Of a DNA stretch of 64,000 nucleotides, positions 1 through 22,456 are shown piece by piece; the first letter of the stretch is position 1; each line of letters opens with the position of its first letter. Source of the DNA: Engraulis encrasicolus (lineage: Eukaryota > Chordata > Actinopteri > Clupeiformes > Engraulidae); assembly GCF_034702125.1 (NCBI RefSeq), contig NC_085875.1:44547270-44611269 (forward strand). The letters run 5' to 3'. Below the pieces are notes generated by a model. That model did no database searches, was not told the DNA's origin, and saw only the letters and a program-made list of their open reading frames with translations. Position numbers and translations under genes: made by a program.

Positions 1-262
1 AACACTAGTAAAGGGTCTTACACCAGGCCTTCCACTGCCCCTAATGCATTAAATACACTGTTACAGCTCTTCTACTTTCACTTTATGCACCTCTGGGGAA
101 AGACTGTAGTACAAGGTAGAAAAAAATGACCTGGTCAAATACAAACCCTCACACCACACCCAGCTATAATTCAGCCAGAAGGCTTATGGCCCCACCAGGC
201 TAGTCCACTGTTTCACTGTAAATGTTTGTTAGAAGCAAATAAGAGTGTCCTCCAGTTCCTAA

Positions 263-418
<156 letters not shown>

Positions 419-420
419 AG

Positions 421-9475
<9,055 letters not shown>

Positions 9476-9557
9476 ACTGTTTATTCACCACCTGGAATGA
9501 CAACCACCACCACCACCATAAAGATACGTCGAAGACCTTGGTTGCGTCACACCGAAG

Positions 9558-9716
9558 AGGTCGAGGCTAGGATGGGGTAGAGGAAGAGGGAGGGGTGGAG
9601 GAGGAAGAGGATAGGGTGGGGATGGGGGTGCGGATGGGGACAGAGGTGGCAGAGACTGCTTCTAAACAGTTTGTGAACCACCTGGGATGACAACCACCAC
9701 CACCACAAAGATACGT
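9558..9716 (+). pseudogene. nol10: Decayed tandem copy of the nol10 GAR-coding tail and 3' UTR
   Basis: Aligns at a constant offset of about 190 bp to 9368-9529: shared blocks include GGTAGAGGAAGAGG-like purine repeats, GCTTCTAAAC, CCACCTGG.ATGACAACCACC and AAAGATACGT. In-frame TAGs (for example in GAGGCTAGGATGG) mean it cannot encode the tail. It lies after the real stop, so it is probably 3' UTR. Confidence 0.8.
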
Positions 9717-11504
9717 AAGAGACATAGAAAGCACCATGCATTTGGGAAAAATGATCAACTTCACATCACGAAAGACACTATTTTCTCGTGTTTCACAGAT
9801 ATGGTGAGCAGAAGTGTTCCCTGGGACTTTGGAACTGCAGGAAATCCATCTGCTACCCTCAGATGGTAGATGTTTTAATAATATTAAGATACACAATATG
9901 TGTGTACTGTATGTGTGTGTGCGCGACTGCCTGTGTGTGAGAGAGCGTCGTGAAAGGTACACAGTTTTGTCCTGTACCCTGCATGTGACCTCAAGCCTGT
10001 ATTCACAGGATGAGACGGCACAGCCAGTCTTCACCTTGTTTTGGTTGTGCCAAATGTTCTTTTGCGACAGACTACACATGAGATTGTGTGCTATATTGGA
10101 ATACAAACATTTTTAATCACCATTTTGTCTTCTTTCATTGCCTTGTGGTGGGGTAGGGTTCTCTGTAGCTGAGATTCGTCAAAAAGTGTTGTGTGGGTTC
10201 TAGCACTAGTAGTAATATCCGTATGAAGAGAACGAGAATGTGGTTTAGGGACTTGAAATTGCATACACTATGTCCCAAAATAGGAATTAACACTTTCAAT
10301 CACTGTTGAATAGGTGTGTATTAAAATTCATTTAATTTAAGTATACTACAATTAATAGTTCTCAAACGGATGTGTAAACTAAAGTAGTCACTATATGATC
10401 TGGATGTCATCATACAAAGTAGAAAGCAACAGCTCCAACATGTTTCCAGTTATCTCGAAAAATATGTTTGCATACTAGCTTTTGCACGACTGCAGGCTTA
10501 GCAGTCGTAATTAAATATTTGTTGGTGGTCCTTTGTGAATACAAAGAAAAGATCTGATAATCCACTTTGATCTATTAGAAGGGTATTGTACTGTATACAT
10601 ACTGTATACATGCTCTCCCAAAATGTTTACCCACTTCAAACTTTTATTGAATCACCTCTAAATGTATTTGATCAATAGAAAAAAAAACTTGCAAAACAGA
10701 TATCCTACAAAATATCCCCAAGTTATTTACTCTTCTCCACTTAAAATGGGTAATATTAATCATAGCTCTAAAAAATTCTGTATGTACCGGTACTTGTACG
10801 TTCATGCTTGGATTTCACCATGAAAAGAAGAACGCAACAGCCCCAATATTTTTCCAGGTATCTCCACAAGGCAGTGTTGCATAATGGCATTAGCCTGACT
10901 GGATATATATCCTGTATTTTCCTTTCACTTGTGTGGAGGGATCTGGGTTGTTTATAAGTATTATTGCACAATTTGGCAGCACTTGGAGAATTACATCTGT
11001 ATGTTGGCCTTTAAGGCTTTTAGAAAGTTGTAGGCTGAAGCATGATAACTGATTATTATTATTTTTTAATTCCTCTGAGGAAAATCTGTCTAGTATGTGT
11101 CCTTCATCTGAAGGAGCTCCACACAGCTCTAATAACACAAAATGTCAACAGTTGGAGGGAAGTTGGGGAGGGTGGGAGGTGGTGAGGGGGCAGTCTAGTT
11201 TTCTCATTCATGACCCAGTGTGTGGGAGAGGCATTTTTCTTTTCCTACAAGAAACCATTATGTATTCATGTACTAGTATGGCTCTCACTCACCACAACGC
11301 CATTAAGCATGTCAACCCCACAATTGCACATGCATGACTGCACTGGGACAAAAATCAGGATGGGTCATTTTTGCACATTCCCCTGTACATGTCAAAATAC
11401 CAATACAATACTAACACCCTTGGTAAATTCTAAGAAGATACAAAACAATCCAACGGCATCTGCCCCAGAGAACTGGCAGCCCATCTGGCTGGGAAATGTC
11501 CTGT

Positions 11505-11657
11505 ATGCCAGATTACCAGTCCAGGCCTGTGCACATGCAGGGCAGATTTGTCACGGAGAGGTGGAGGAGGAGGGGGAGGAGTAGGCAAATGAGGCCCAGA
11601 TTCTTGGAATTTTGTCGTACTCCTCCATCTTTCCTCCTCCATCCCACAATGCTTCAC
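11505..11657 (+). repeat. Dispersed repeat, longer copy
   Basis: Same repeat as 6288-6408, in direct orientation 5.2 kb away, with an internal GGAGGAGTAGGCAAATGAGG-type insertion. Confidence 0.85.
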
Positions 11658-11679
11658 TAGGAGCCTGTTGTGCTCTTCA

Positions 11680-11797
11680 GGGTGCATTTCTCGAAACCAT
11701 AGACTACTTCAGCTACTTGGTAGTTTTCAATGCAATTTCCCATTGGCAACCCAAGTTGCTATCTGGCTAACAACTATGCAGTCGAGAAATGCACCCC
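11680..11797. mobile_element. Short foldback MITE, GAGAAATGCACCCC family, copy B (best preserved)
   Basis: Ends GGGTGCATTTCTCGA and TCGAGAAATGCACCC are inverted repeats around a 90-bp centre that is itself imperfectly palindromic. Confidence 0.75.
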
Positions 11798-13151
11798 AGC
11801 AGAGCTAACTTCTTATCACACTGGTGTGCTCTGCAGACAAGGCAACCGAGGGGAGGACAAAGGAGTCAGTAGTCCCGAGCCCAGGTTTTCATAGCATTGA
11901 AATGGGGGAAAACAATTTAAAGAAATTGTTCCTGTACACATTTTGACGGTTAATCGTTGATTGTGACTCATTACTGTTTATTATGGGAAGACTCCCGAAG
12001 TTATAAAGAGATGAATAAACACATAGTATGCAAATGCAATCCTCAAATGTTGGTAAAAAGACAAAAAACTTTTTTGAACATACTTACACCTTACTCAGCG
12101 CCTCAACTTCATAGTGTCTTTACGACATGTAACTATTTCTATTACTCTTATCCCCCCATCAGGAACTCTGTCCCCACCCCCTCTCATATATTTGAAAAGA
12201 ATGGCAGGCCCCATAATGCACTGGTTTAGCAGCCCACAACTCTACTCAAACAACTGCCAACAGTAATCAGGCTTTTGAAGTTCACAGACTTAGATCAGTT
12301 CTAGGTGGAATGAAGCATGCCTAAGTGATTCTGAATAGGCAAATGGTTGTTTTAACATGTACCGTAGCTCAGTTTTCGTAGCCCTTCAGGGATAATGATA
12401 TCTACCAAAATCAAGCTAGCGCTTAGTGGGCATGTGGAAACTGCACGTTTTTCTTGCCGGGCAAACCCCTGGAAATGTCCCGCCTACAACCTTATGTTTG
12501 TGGAAGATCTTAAAAGTCATGATTGGAGAGAATTTTATTGTTTTATTGAACTTAAAAGATTTTCCCTGTTGGAGCTTTGGAAATTTCCAATGGTTGACAT
12601 TAATATATTGCCTTGCCTATACTATGAATACATGAAAGGAAGGGCACAGAAAGTGTTGCTCACAATTCTTCGCATGAACACAATCAAAGATCTGAAAAGA
12701 GGAAGAAAGCAGGAACAGGAAACCATTTCTAATGATTTCACAATTGCTGTGAAGTAATAAATCAAATATGCCACTCCAACAGTTATTGCAGTTTGGTAAT
12801 ATACTGTAAATGTCTTTTTTACCCCTAAAGAAACTACCACTTCTCAACTTTGTGTTGGAAATGACTGAACCAGATGAGATATAGCAGAGCTGCCTATAGG
12901 CAGGCCCATCCATCCTCAAAGGACATCAACCTCAGCATAGGGAGTGAGTGTGGGGGGGATTCCACACTCCAACAAAGGCTGAAGCAAACCAGTAAGGTCC
13001 AGTCAAGACCAGCCCATGCCCCAGGAGCCATGACAGAGGAGTCGGGGGCTGTGCTTAATTGGGAATCCATTTTGTGAGCCGACTGACAGGCCACCATGCA
13101 ATCCACAACTCCTCCACCCTCATCATTTGGGGGGTGGAAGGCTGGCTGAAG

Positions 13152-13418
13152 CCATGCAGGGCCGAGTCAAGGTATTTTGGGGGCCCTCGGCAAATAGGGA
13201 CTAGGGGACCTCCCACTGGGGACCCCACACCCCTTCAAGCTATTCGGCAGAAATTTTGAACTGTTCTCTCATTGAATTTAGGGAGGTGCTGCCTTACTCA
13301 CAAAGTTGTCATCGTTGTCATTTTTATTAGCATACTTTACCAGTCATTACCAGAGGGCCCTCTTTCGTTTGGGGGCCCTTGGCAATTGCCTGATTTGTGA
13401 GCCAGGTTGTGACAGGTC
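13152..13418. mobile_element. Putative MITE of the GGGGGCCC-rich type
   Basis: Flanked by matching TGGCTGAAG (13143-13151 and 13419-13427). The interior has GGGGGCCCTCGGCAA and GGGGGCCCTTGGCAATTGCC, similar to the 18455-18746 element. Terminal repeats are weak. Confidence 0.5.
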
Positions 13419-14606
13419 TGGCTGAAGTTATTCAACAGTGTTGGCCTTCAGGAAGGAAGATGTGAAGTGTGGGGGAAGGACGAGAGATCTGAGAGCCTCA
13501 GCTGTGTCTCCTCTCAGGTCTTTGTGAATAAATTTACTTTGTGTGTGTGTGTGTGTGTACAGAAATGGTGTAGGTCTGGATTACCATTTACTCACAAAAA
13601 AAGTGACCAAAGAAACAAAAGTGAAGAAAATTAGCAGATGTTGTCTGAAGAAACTAGGCTGAAATTTCCTGTTATGTGGTAAGGTGAAAGAAGCAAAAGA
13701 AAGAAAGACAAAAAGAAGTGACCCGCTCCCTTTTAAACCAGTGGCTTTCTTTCTTTCCTTCCCAGCAGCAGAGAAAGAAGGGTTTTCTCATCATGGCACC
13801 GCTTCCGTGATGGTTAATTCCGGTGTTTTGTGTGTTTAGAGGGAAAAAAGTGTGCCATGTGTCTGAAAATGCCACCAAGTGGCTGACCTACTTCAAGTGT
13901 CCCAGATCTCCCATCACCATGACAATTGTGTTGCGGCACACCACACTGGACAGAGCAATCTCACATGTGCTGCTTTGTCACCAGCCAGACACAAATGGAT
14001 CATGCTAGCAAAAAAAAAAAAGTCGATTTTTCAATTGGGAAGTTACATAACTGAAATTGGAATCGTGTTTTTTTTATTGTTATTGTTCAAATTTAATATG
14101 AATACTCAACTTGTTGCATCAAAGGAAGTGGGCCAAGTTTTGAGTTTTTGCTCGACATAGGCACTATAAAAATTGTGTTTTCTGTGTTTCCTGATCATGT
14201 TTCTGTTTACTTGTTGTGGCAACAGAATTCACTATCTAAAGCAGACATTAACAGTTCATGTTAAGTTGAGTGGACATTCTAGTTGAAAATGGGTCAGCAC
14301 TTAGAGATGGCTATTACTGACACCAAGCCTTTCCATTCACATGTGCTCCTCTTGAAGGGTAGTTGACATACTGCATTTAGCTTGGGCCCGTCAGTGAAGA
14401 CCAGATGGAGAGGCATACAAATCCTAGACATGATGCTAAGCTTTTCCTATGGACTTCTGACCCGGCAGGATAATAGCCTCAAGAGGGGCTGAGTAGCGAT
14501 TTAAAAATAAACTGTCGTAAAGAATACCAGCAAGAGCTTATATCTGCCTTAATCCATGTCTTCCTCGCTGCGTGTGCAAATGGACGAGCCATCGCAAAAT
14601 ACAGAG

Positions 14607-14938
14607 AAGGGCTGCACGATTATGAAAAAAATGATAATCACGATTATTTGGGTCAAAATCGTATCATGATTATTAATCCAGATTTTAGATGTTTTGCTTT
14701 TGAATGAATTATATACGAGATGAGCAAAATAAAATGAATTGAAATAATTAGGTAAAGGCTATAGCATGAAACTTAGGTGGACAGATTTCTGGCCAGAAAC
14801 ACCAGCCTGTCAGTATATGTTCTGGCTTCAAGGACACTCTCGAAGGTATATCACTATTGCCACGCTTAAATCCCGATTGAAATCCCGAATCCGATATCAC
14901 GATTTTATCACAATTTTCGATTATTTTTGTGCAGCCCA
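14607..14938. mobile_element. hAT-type MITE
   Basis: Inverted ends GGGCTGCACGAT and TGTGCAGCCC, with an AT-rich interior that folds on itself (CACGATTATT, CACGATTTTATC). Flanks ATACAGAG (14599-14606) and ATACGGAG (14939-14946) form an 8-bp target duplication with one mismatch. Confidence 0.8.
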
Positions 14939-15371
14939 ATACGGAGTAATCACTCTGCAGTGCTTCATGCATGGCAGTTTCCCTTGCAGTTGAGCTCACG
15001 GCCCAGTTATGCATTCATCAGCATCGACATATTTTTTCTGAATATCATCTTTCCAAACCATACTCATCACCGTGCGCAACACATAATATCTGCCCATCGC
15101 CTCATCAGCCCCAGGCTGCCCTGTCAGCTCAATCTGCTTTTCCATGGGCTCTGCTCTGACACAGTGCGGCCAGAGAGACAGAGAGAGAGACGGAGAGAGA
15201 GACAAAGAGAGAGATAGAGAGAGGAGTGAGGGGCCTACCGCGGGTGTGAGTGAGTGAGGAGTCTTGGCGGGCTACATGTAGGCCAGCCCAGCGGCGGCGA
15301 GACAAAAGCAGGTTAGGACGGGGGCCGGGGACTGGGGATGAGGAGGGTGAGGGCAAGGGCGAGGGGTCTAG

Positions 15372-15596
15372 CAGGGCTGGACTGGCCATCTGGCATTTCC
15401 TGGTGGGCCCTGCACCCTTTTGGGCCCTGCACCCTTTTGGGCCCCTATTTTCAGAAATGTAAAAAAAAACATTTCTGAAAATAGGGGCCCAAAAGGGTGC
15501 AAGGCCCACCGGTGAGTCAGTTCAGCGCTGCTAATTATGAGGGTCCCCTTTAAGCCAAAAGTGCCCGGGCCCTATTTCTCCCCCAGTCCAGCCCTG
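15372..15596. mobile_element. hAT-type MITE with a perfect internal hairpin
   Basis: Ends CAGGGCTGGACTGG and CCAGTCCAGCCCTG, with 8-bp target duplication GGGTCTAG at 15364-15371 and 15597-15604. Within it, 15429-15460 and 15469-15500 are perfect 32-bp inverted arms around an eight-A loop. Confidence 0.9.
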
Positions 15597-15894
15597 GGGT
15601 CTAGTGTGAAGAGGGGCGAGGAGAGGGGTGAGGAAGCGGGGTGGAGGAAGGGGAGTGGAGGGTAGAGGGTCTGCTTTGACAGGTTAATCCCACCCGCCGT
15701 GCGCTTCACTTGAGATCGGAGCGGCGCGCCACACACACACTCACACTCGCGCCACACGGGGGGACACATGCACACACGGAGCCACACACGCACGCACACA
15801 CGTCACTGTCTGGGGGCCGTATGGTGGGAAGTTCAAAGGATCTGGAGAAGCTCACACACCCTTTCAGCCGGACGAGAGATGGCAGAGGGATAGA

Positions 15895-15940
<46 letters not shown>

Positions 15941-15945
15941 ATATA
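15895..15945. repeat. (GA)n microsatellite
   Basis: Near-pure GA, with an occasional GAAA. Confidence 0.9.
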
Positions 15946-16136
15946 GAGCGAGGGGCCAGGCCGCAGAGTTTCTAGGAAAGGCAGGGGCCATGGCGTGCCC
16001 CTCTCTCTGCCGCTTTGAATTTGGGAGCACTTTCATCATGACTTCACCGCAGAGAGGCCAGAGAGAGGTGACTGAGGGCGAGCCAAAGGGAGCACGGGGA
16101 CAAAGACGAGGAGGCCCAGCAGCGTCGACTAGAGAC

Positions 16137-16345
16137 CAGTGGGAGACAGACAGCTCCAGGGTGAGACAGACAGCTCCAGGGTGAGACAGATAGGGAACGT
16201 TAGTGTGAGACAGGCAGCAGCAATCGTGTGTTTAAGACAAACCGCAGCATTGGTGTACAGACAGGCAACTTCAGTATAAGATCGTTCTGGGTAAAAAACA
16301 GACAGCAACTCTAATATAGTGTGAGACAACTAGCAGCATTAGTGT
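16137..16345 (+). repeat. Degenerate minisatellite, GTGAGACAGACAGCTCCAGG-type unit
   Basis: Two exact adjacent units GAGACAGACAGCTCCAGGGT are followed by diverging units containing GTGAGACAG.CAGCA and AGACAGGCAAC. The unit length grows from about 20 to about 45 bp. Confidence 0.7.
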
Positions 16346-16501
16346 AATGCCAGGGTTGAAAGTAAACAGGTGCACAGCACCAGTATAACATGTTCAGCTA
16401 GTGCGCAGTACTGTAAGGGAGTAGGTTTAATGCTGCCCAAAACCCCACATTTGGGAAAAAAGCAAGGTCTGTTACTTAAGTAGAAAACACAACCACACTA
16501 A

Positions 16502-16680
16502 TGCCTCTTTTCCACTGCTGTTTTTTTTGTTGGTAGGCCTACAGCTTGACGCAGCGCAACTTGGTCGCCACTTTTTCCTTTTCAATTGGGCACAGCTCAA
16601 TCGAAGAGCAAAAAGTGTCAGCCGAGTCACATTGTGTTGAGCTGTAGGCCTACCAGAAAACCGGCAGTGTAAAAGAGGCA
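16502..16680. mobile_element. Foldback MITE, TGCCTCTTTTCCACTGC family, copy 1
   Basis: Ends TGCCTCTTTTCCACTGC and its near complement, flanked by TAA at 16499-16501 and 16681-16683. The whole 179 bp is an imperfect palindrome. The 3-bp TAA duplication fits PIF/Harbinger. Related copies are at 38092-38225 (truncated) and 40068-40237. Confidence 0.85.
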
Positions 16681-16876
16681 TAAGTGTCCTCCTATAGAGT
16701 GACAACCGAAATAGTCATGCAGCAATATGGCCGGGCCATTACGTCTGAACTGCACAGTTTTTATTACGTTGACAGGGTTATTACGTTGGCAGGTTATAAC
16801 GTGGTTGGGTGTTACACAGCAGTGTGGGAGAGAGACAGACGGCTCAACCAGCGCCACCAGCTTTATCATCACACAT

Positions 16877-17193
16877 TAGGGTGACCAGACGCCCTCTTTT
16901 TCCCGGACATGTCCTACTTTTGAGACCTAAAAAAATGTTCGGGGGGAATTTCAGGCCTAACTGAAGAGATTTTAGTTGTCATTTATAGTAGACAAATGAA
17001 TGTGCATGCCAAAAAGTTCTAGTGGCTTTTAATCAAATTACCATTTTGGATGCGTTGATACTTTATAGGCCTACTATCATACCTGGCCTCATACCCATAT
17101 TTTCATACCTGTATATACACAGATACACCAATGGCCCCGCCTCCCAAAAAAAAAAGTGTCCTCCTTTTCATAAACCCAAATCTGGTCACCCTA
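16877..17193. mobile_element. hAT-type MITE, TAGGGTGACCAGA termini
   Basis: Ends TAGGGTGACCAGA and TCTGGTCACCCTA. Perfect 8-bp target duplication TCACACAT at 16869-16876 and 17194-17201. Same family as 44883-45267. Confidence 0.9.
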
Positions 17194-18454
17194 TCACACA
17201 TCGTCTCTCAGTGCTGGAATTCAAAGATCGATATCTGCAGCAGAGAGAGCCGTATCAATAATTTATCAACGCTATAAGCTTTCATTCATTTCATGCATAC
17301 TTTATGTGACTGCCACAGCACAAAACAACAGTAATCTAGTTCATGATGCCAGGCATATCACAAATCAGCAGACTTTGTAGTGCTTGTTGAGACAGAAAAG
17401 TGTCACAGAAAAAAGGAAGTTAAATGTTTTTTTCTTCTCACACTTCACAGCTTGTCCGCACTACACCACGCTTGACCTCAAGTTGCAAATGTTGCTCCAG
17501 TTCCCCTCGCTCAGCCTCTCCCACTCTTTCTCCCTCTCCCTCTCCCTCTCTGGGCTTTTGTCTTGGCCTCTCCGTTTCCCAAGGGAAGAAGAAGGAGAAA
17601 TGTGCTGACTCGAGGGGGATGAAAAAAGAAAAAAAAAACGTACGCATGCAGAAGTGCACATGGAGAGTGATCTCACTACCACTGCCCTTTTGGAGCTTTG
17701 GATTAGGCCGCACTCAAGAGTTCCAGCTGGAGAATCAAGAGTTGCAGTTCCATCCAGACAAGACGGCCTCCGACTCCCCCCGGACGGACTCTCCCCCCTG
17801 ATCCCCCCTCTGTTTCCTCCTTCCCCACCGCCACCATTCCACCACCACTTCATTTGACATGTCCGGAAAGATCCGTCGGCTTTTGATAGATCTTCCATGC
17901 CCTATACCCTCGGTCCAGTCTGGCCCACCACTGGATCAGAAATGGCACCGTCCCGTTGCACACTGTACTTTTGTGCTGACGTGGTCGAGGACGTGAGGTT
18001 ACTGGTGCCATGACGAACACTCATCATGGGTCCCTTTTCCCATATGTGTCATATATCAACCACTCAGACTTCCATACTTTCACTTGTGCTTACTGAAGCA
18101 GGGGTCTGCGAACATCAAAATGGATACTGTGTTTATTAGTGTTTATTCTTTCTCCCCTGTGAAAAGGTCAGCTTCAGATTCCATGGAGTGTGTTTTATGG
18201 GTCCTTTCGGGATAGTGCAGTGAGGGGAACACAGCGCTGGGCTGGCTTGGCCCCAGCTCACTTTCTCGATCTTCGTTCCATTTGGATGGCCACGCGGTGA
18301 CCTCCGCGAGGCCAGGCGCTCAGTGCCGAGCTCAGGGGAAGAGAGATTGTAAGGCCAGAGCACTTGAGGTTTCCCTGACTTCAAATCAGCAAAGCCTCAA
18401 CATTTCAATAAATGCCAGACAGTCACTCACTCTGCTATTTGTGTTTGTGGATGG

Positions 18455-18746
18455 GCAGGGGCGGACCTATCAATTTTGGGGCCCTAGACGAAATTCTTTA
18501 AACACGTACAAAAAATAAGGGTCACAAATTGGCATGGAGGGTAATATTATAGTGTTTTGTCTCGTATTTATCTTCAAAGGAAGGAGGAAGGAAGGGTATC
18601 TTCAATTTCATAAGTGACAAATTAAGATCGGACCTACTTTTTTGTGTTTATCACAATTCGCCAACAGTTGCGGGCCCCTATGGAAGATAGATTTGGTCAG
18701 GGCCCTAGGCAATTGCCAAGGTTTGCCTAACATAAAGTCCGCCTCT
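18455..18746. mobile_element. hAT-type MITE
   Basis: Ends GCAGGGGCGGACCT and AAGTCCGCCTCT, with perfect 8-bp target duplication GTGGATGG at 18447-18454 and 18747-18754. The interior contains GGGGCCCTAG and GGGCCCTAGGCAATTGCC. Confidence 0.88.
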
Positions 18747-19102
18747 GTGGATGGGATACGTAGGCCTATCTGCATTCGAAGGGCCCCCTGCTTTTTTTCT
18801 TTCTTACATGTTTCTAGAGGACCAGAGGCCTTTGAACTGCGTGCTGACCTTATACTTAAACTCGGGATGAACAAGAGGAAATCAAAGCGAATTATTTTCT
18901 ACCCAAAGGACCGCAATGCTCTTCTCGGCATGAATTGTCATTTCTGGTTTGATGTGGCGCATGATTTACTTCTTAAGCGCTTTAATGTTGCGCTTGAGAG
19001 TGTTTTCCTAGAACTAGCCCGAGATGGTCTCTCATTTCTGCTTCTCAAACTATCATCTCCTATCGGCCAGGCTAAGCTTTGCTGCAATTCTGTATCTCGG
19101 GC

Positions 19103-19103
19103 A

Positions 19104-19151
<48 letters not shown>

Positions 19152-19154
19152 AAA
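19103..19154. repeat. (AAAG)n microsatellite
   Basis: About 12 consecutive AAAG units. Confidence 0.95.
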
Positions 19155-20716
19155 AGCCCTCTAGGTTGTCATTACATACAGTACTACATAGTAAAATTGG
19201 GCTGTGATCATTCAATACTTATGAGGGTTGATTTTAACATCTTCTACAATGTATTTGGTCCCAGAGTACTCTCTAAGTGTTGAATTGTCACTTCTCTGTC
19301 TCTTCTCTCTCCTCCCTCTCCTAGATTCCCTGCAGAGAAAATGAATTCCCTTCCTGTATTCTCTCTGTTTCCTGCTCTCACTGTGTCATGGTATTGAGTG
19401 ATGACTGCTTTCATAACATCAGAGTTGACATGATTTGGGACCCTCTTTTTAAAGGACGAAGAGAGGAGGAATATAAGCTATGCCTATACTGTCGGGTGTG
19501 GTGGCGTTGAGCCTACAGGTAAACTGAGGTAGTTGCATCACTCCGCTTGTATGAGCAGCTCGTTGTTGCGCTCTTGGCTAGGTCCACACAATGCCCATTC
19601 AAGTGCACATTTCAACTTGGCAACAGCCTGCACAGATCATTGCATGGAGATTGCGGCTGCCTCGTTCTCTTCCTTGTCACGGTGAGATGGCCAGTTGGCC
19701 ATGGCTGACATGGATCCTCGCTTCAACCTGAAGGAAGGGTCTTATGTGACTGCCCCGCTGGCATACCAACTGACTCAGAAGAGTACACGAGGAAAAGACT
19801 CATGTAGGGAAGACAAAAAGCATTCTTTCCAGGGACTACTTTCACTATTCCTTATAACAGCTCACACGTGTGCATTAGTCTGAATCACTGTGTGTACACA
19901 GCTTTGTTTCTGGTGGGTGTGTTTGTTTGTTATGGTACAGTATGCGTGCTGATGTTGTGAGTAGCACTGGTGATGTGTCATGCTTCCGGTCACAGGTACC
20001 ATATGACTCATCGTCAGGACGATGGCTGACTAAGACCCAAGTAAGAATGGTTTGAATATCGAGTAACATGACGCAATACCCCCAGCACCCCCCAGGCCAG
20101 CTGTCTGTGCTTACGTGTGTGCAAGTGCGAGTGTGTGTGTGTGTGTGTGTGCGCGTGCGTGCGTGTGTGTGTGTGTTTATGTGTGAGCACACATGCGTTC
20201 GTGTGTCTGTGTGCGTGTGTGTGTCAGTGTGACAGTGTGTCTGTGCGTCTAATTAGGAAACACAGTCAGTTGCGCAACCACCACCACTGCTCTCCGCTCA
20301 TGACGTGGAAAAGTTCATGGAAAGACAATCCTGCCAACTGGAAAGTTTGATTTTGATGAGGAGGAGATCCCGGTGTTCTGGCAGTCCCATTAGAGGTTAG
20401 TCTCTGCGGTGAGGCAGCCTCAATCCAAACCCAGGCTCCCCCCGGGGGAGCGATTGAGTGAGTGAATGGAGTGCCAGAGAAGAGAAAAGAAAAGAAGAGA
20501 AGAGAAAAGAAAAGAAGAGAAGAGAAGAGAAAAGGGAGCTGAACTTTAGGCCCTCTGATTGACATCTGGTTCTTTTTATGTATTTTCCCTCCTCTGTCTA
20601 CTTTTTTCTTTTTTTAATTAGTTTTTTTTACTGTCCCCCATTGCAGCAAATGACCCTCATCCAGTCAGTCAGCCAACCCGCCACACGCCACCCACTCAGC
20701 AATCTCTTTTCCTTTA

Positions 20717-20720
<4 letters not shown>

Positions 20721-20780
<60 letters not shown>
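20721..20780. repeat. (CT)n microsatellite
   Basis: Pure CT run. Confidence 0.97.
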
Positions 20781-20782
<2 letters not shown>

Positions 20783-21411
20783 CCCATCTTGCCATAGATG
20801 TGTGTTCTAATGTACCAAACTGTAGACAAAGAAATTCAGAATCACTGTATGCCCACTTCTGGATCTTTTACTTTACAAAATTCGTTCTCAAATTTGTCTA
20901 CCTTCAAATTGCATACATATTATATGGCATGTACACCTGTACGCATGTACACCTGTCTAGAAATTGAATTTGTGTATCGGATTTTTTAAAATTATTATTA
21001 TTTTTTTTAACGCAACCACACCACCCGCTTATGGGGAACTTAACTTATTTTTCTAACTTGTTTCTATCTGATTGTTTCTAAGGAATAGCCTCAGATCAAC
21101 GGATTTTAGCTTTAGATAAGATTCACAGTATAATTGAACATGCATTAAAACAAATATGATGAAAATAACAACAAAGAAATGTTTTGCATCTTTTCACCCT
21201 AACAAACTAAGGCCACCGTACTTTATGTGGTCATTATGCAAAGTACATCTGTCTGAAAGGAATACTCCTGATCTTTAGGCCTATTGGTAGTGTCTCAATG
21301 AAAACAAGTCTGCCTGGCATGCGGGGCATTAGGGAGCACGTGCAGGTGGAGTGACTGAATGACTCTTTAAAACTCACACCTTTGTCAGGTCACACTTCCA
21401 GCAAGCCGTTT

Positions 21412-21414
<3 letters not shown>

Positions 21415-21491
<77 letters not shown>

Positions 21492-21506
21492 TTCTCTCTA
21501 TCACTC

Positions 21507-21575
<69 letters not shown>
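21415..21575. repeat. (CT)n-(GT)n compound microsatellite
   Basis: CT run to about 21500, then an uninterrupted GT run to 21575. Confidence 0.97.
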
Positions 21576-22012
21576 ATGCGTGCGTGCCTGTGTAAGAGAG
21601 AGAGGAGGGGTGTAACCCGTGCTGTAGACATGTCTGTACGTATTCCGAGAGCGCCGGCAGCGATGTGTGTAGTAGTGCAGGGCTCCCCCGCAGCCTACAG
21701 ATTAGTTTGCTTGCACAGTGATAACTTAATGAACTTAGCCACTGCAAATACGCGACCGTGACGTCACCCCTTCACCAGAGACGGCAGATGTCAAAAGGCT
21801 GAGCCGTCTACATGGCGAAGTTGACACTCCATGTGCATGTGTAAGACATGTGTGACATGGCAAATATCAGGTTTAACGACCTATTAATGATGATAACAAC
21901 ACAAATCAAGTGTTTCATAAAAACTTCCTGTAGGCCTACCGTAATAAAAAAAACGTCCTGTGGATGCTACTTGGTCCATTTTAATGGACATCATTTCCAG
22001 AACATCATTGTG

Positions 22013-22172
22013 GCCCTGCCGTGGCCTAGCAGTAGGGCACTGGGTTACTATGCCGGTGACCCAGGTTCAATCCTGGCCTGGGTCCTTTGCCGATCCTTTC
22101 CCATCTCTCTCTCTCCACTAGCTTCCTGTCTCTTTTTCATTGTCCTATATCGCAATAAAGGCTAAAAAAATA
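22013..22172 (+). repeat. tRNA-derived SINE
   Basis: A pol III A box (TGGCCTAGCAGTAGG) and, about 45 bases later, a B box (GGTTCAATCCT) are followed by a tRNA-unrelated pyrimidine body and an A-rich tail (CAATAAAGGCTAAAAAAA). It does not fold as an intact tRNA gene. Confidence 0.85.
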
Positions 22173-22422
22173 TATATAGCCTATATTTCAAAAATAAAGA
22201 AACAGAACATCGTTGTTTCAAAATGAAAAATATTATCTGTTATAATATGGTAATATGGGCATGCACATGGATGTCATCTGTATTTTCTGGTTGTGTGAAC
22301 CCAACCGCCACTGGAGATGTAGCAGTACTGTAGATCTGATGTTGTAACAATTTGGAGGGAAGATAACAGGGGCCCTGTACGACTGACATAACAGAAACGG
22401 AAAAGGGAGCAAAGCGAAGTGG

Positions 22423-22456
<34 letters not shown>

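Noticed and set aside
12395..12757. 120-codon intergenic ORF
   Set aside because: No recognisable motif, no homologue known to me, no splice partner; length is within chance for AT-rich DNA.
18642..19283. 213-codon ORF
   Set aside because: It spans part of a hAT MITE and an AAAG microsatellite, so it is composite chance coding.
22013..22172. tRNA gene
   Set aside because: Has A and B boxes but no proper acceptor stem or anticodon arm and continues into a SINE body.
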